Assembly: GCA_947561715.1 (NCBI GenBank)
Contig: OX387197.1
Location: forward strand, 6,135,001 to 6,199,000
DNA: 64,000 bases
Reading direction: 5' to 3'
DNA from: Ascidia mentula
Taxonomy: Eukaryota > Chordata > Ascidiacea > Phlebobranchia > Ascidiidae
Shown: positions 62,273-64,000 of the stretch, one piece after another
How positions within the stretch are numbered: the first letter of the stretch is position 1
Layout: the number at the start of each line of letters is the position of its first letter
Program-made: the position numbers and the translations under genes
Notes under the pieces: generated by a model
What the model saw: the letters and a program-made list of their open reading frames with translations, nothing else
The model's database searches: none
What the model was told of the DNA's origin: nothing

Positions 62273-64000
62273 TGTTCTCTATGTTTAAGTGCCTGAAGAA
62301 TGGAACAGGTTAGTCCACGTATTGCCTCTTACATAACACCCGATGCTTCGGGGCATTTTACTTACTCACTCACTTCGACCTCGACAAATGGGCCGCGAGC
62401 GAGTTGTAATTTTTGAGGCCAACCAGGCATAAAAGTGGCCTTACAAACCTCTGCTAATGTTGGTTAGATCATGTACGCGTCTGAATGTAAGTGCTGCGCA
62501 AAGTCGACAAATTGCGAAATAAATCTTTTGTAACCAATATTTTTTTCAAGCCAACATCCAAAACGACCAACATCCAAAACGAAATATACCAGCAGTTGCA
62601 AAGCTTCGCCTTTCAAGTGGTAAACTGAAATGGGCACTAAACCTTTGTCTGAATGAGACAACAGATATATTCTTTGTGGCAAAGAAATAGCAAAAAATTA
62701 AAAAAATTAAAATTACGCAGTTATTCATTTAAACGCATCAGAAATGGACCAAACTTCAGTACTGCATGTGCACGTATTTTCCTGATTTATCAAATTGCAC
62801 TTTATTAAGTCTGTGCTACTTTAATGAAGTTTCCATTTAGCATAACCTGTTTCCAGCAAATCCCGTCGTGCGAAAAAACCGTTGCCGTGACAAAGTGTTC
62901 AATGATGTTGGCAGTACTGTGTTTTGATAACATTTTATTCGAAAACCCATTCATACATGGCAACTTCAGCATCTGTACATTACTTCCTGCGCATAATAAT
63001 AGCACTGTTATACTGCTATCGGCGCCACGGACAAGAAGGACGTCGCACATCGTTGTCAGAATGACAGCAATTTTCGTGACCAGCAAAGATTGCTTGTTAT
63101 TATAAGTTTGTTCATGTCCTAATGCATAACTTTGAATATGCAACGATCGACAATGAGGAACACTGATCAACCCACTCTTATGGATTTTGTGTGTGGACAG
63201 GGGGTAAGAACAGTTGATTTGCTGCACAAACGGGTAAAATAACAATAACTGCCTACATAGATTTGCGTTTAGTAATTCGAAATACCTTCTCACGGGAATT
63301 ACTTATGTGCATTTGTGTATAACCTCCTGAGGAATACGTTGGGTTCCATCGTGCCGATAACGGGCTGCAAGGAAGCTCGGTCGCCAACAGTATATTTCTA
63401 CCAACGATTTCCCGCCTGGCTACCAAAGCAGACTAATCACTCGATTGGAACTGATTTGTTGCGGATGATGGGTCGCGTGCGAGTTGTAATTTTCTAGGCC
63501 AACCAGGCATAAAAGTGGCCTTGCAAACCTCTGCTAATGTTGGTTAGATCATATACGCGTCTGAATGTGTGTGCTGCGCAAAGTCGACACTGAAAACTTG
63601 CAGTTCGAAATAAATCTTTTGTAACCAATATTTTTTTCAAGCTTTACGGGCTTGCACGTCGTACATATAATCACCAGCATTCAAACGATCGGAAAGCCTG
63701 GGTTTGGGCTTGGCAAATACCACCGGTTGCAAAGCTTCGCCTTTCAAGTGGTAAATTAAAATGGGCACTAAATCTTTGTCTGAAAGAGACAATAGATATA
63801 TTCTTTGTGGCAATGAAATGATAAATATTTACAAAGTTATTCATTTAAGCGCATCAGAAATGGGCCAAACTTTAATACTGCATGTGCACGCATTTTCATC
63901 AAATTGCACTTAATTAAGTCTGTGCTACTTTGATGAAGTTTCTATTTAGCATAACCTGTTTCCAGCAGTTCCCGTGTCAAAGTGTTCAATGTTGTTGGCA
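62273..64000. other. Flank of the array; contains an older, diverged duplication
   Basis: About 520 bp at 62397-62920 (GCCAACCAGGCATAAAAGTG through GTGTTCAATGATGTTGGCA) recur at about 63480-64000 with scattered substitutions and indels. The second copy may continue beyond the window. A 162-codon minus-strand ORF at 62805-63293 has no recognisable domain; I do not call it a gene. Confidence 0.65.

Larger units (their letters stand above)
54343..62698. repeat. Tandem array of four 2,091-bp units, apparently identical
   Basis: Units begin at 54343, 56434, 58525 and 60616. The spacing of every landmark (exon starts, ORF ends) is exactly 2,091 bp, and the ORFs are identical residue for residue. 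Units 1, 2 and 3 each end in a run of about 15 A before TTTGTATTCTACGTCAG. At the right end of the array the same place reads CAAAAAATTAAAAAAATT and passes into unique sequence. So the junction formed between an A-rich site upstream of the gene and a site inside its exon 4. Confidence 0.95.

Noticed and set aside
62805-63293. 162-codon minus-strand ORF near the methyltransferase array
   Set aside because: No domain, no splice-linked continuity and low-complexity composition. It overlaps the duplicated flank and is probably not a gene.

Overview
The window looks like animal (metazoan) nuclear DNA. It is AT-rich, has short GT-AG introns, and carries deuterostome gene families. The compact multi-exon layout, the CUB/LDLa/trypsin genes and the mix of families suggest a tunicate, probably Ciona-like. 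That assignment is inference from gene content; no marker gene here proves the species. All exon models below were built by hand from splice sites, reading-frame phase and domain homology. In seven spliced models (eight counting both isoform pairs) the summed exon lengths divide by three and end in a stop.

Layout. (1) 1-1070 (+) is the 3' end of a TPR-like gene. (2) 2266-8075 (-) is a complete CUB-LDLa-trypsin gene with a Ser/Thr repeat stalk and a hydrophobic C-terminus. (3) 11083-20637 (+) is a divergently oriented relative with a doubled module, CUB-LDLa-trypsin-polyThr-CUB-LDLa-trypsin-stalk. Its second trypsin domain has Tyr in place of the catalytic Ser, and it has two alternative hydrophobic C-termini. 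(4) 21271-24523 (+) is a secreted protein with the order signal peptide, LCCL, LCCL, EGF, pentraxin. (5) 25475-26509 (+) is a single-exon seven-transmembrane protein of unknown family.

(6) 29600-38620 (+) is a type II phosphatidylinositol 4-kinase with two alternative first-exon sets. (7) 41126-47851 (-) is a DDHD1-type intracellular phospholipase A1. (8) 48868-51661 (-) is an AQP8-like aquaporin whose second NPA motif reads SPS. (9) 53877-55999 (-) is a complete METTL27-like methyltransferase, followed by three more copies that lack the 3' end, all in a 2,091-bp tandem array ending near 62698. A diverged, older duplication of the array's flank runs to the window edge.

Themes. The left third holds secreted or cell-surface modular proteins (proteases, LCCL/pentraxin, 7TM). 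They may act in extracellular recognition, immunity or fertilisation, but nothing in the sequence decides which. The PI4K2 and DDHD1-like genes are both housekeeping phospholipid-metabolism genes, but there is no sign that they are co-regulated. Small non-autonomous DNA transposons (hAT-like MITEs and a foldback family) sit in introns and intergenic DNA. No virus-like element, CRISPR array, rRNA or convincing tRNA was seen.
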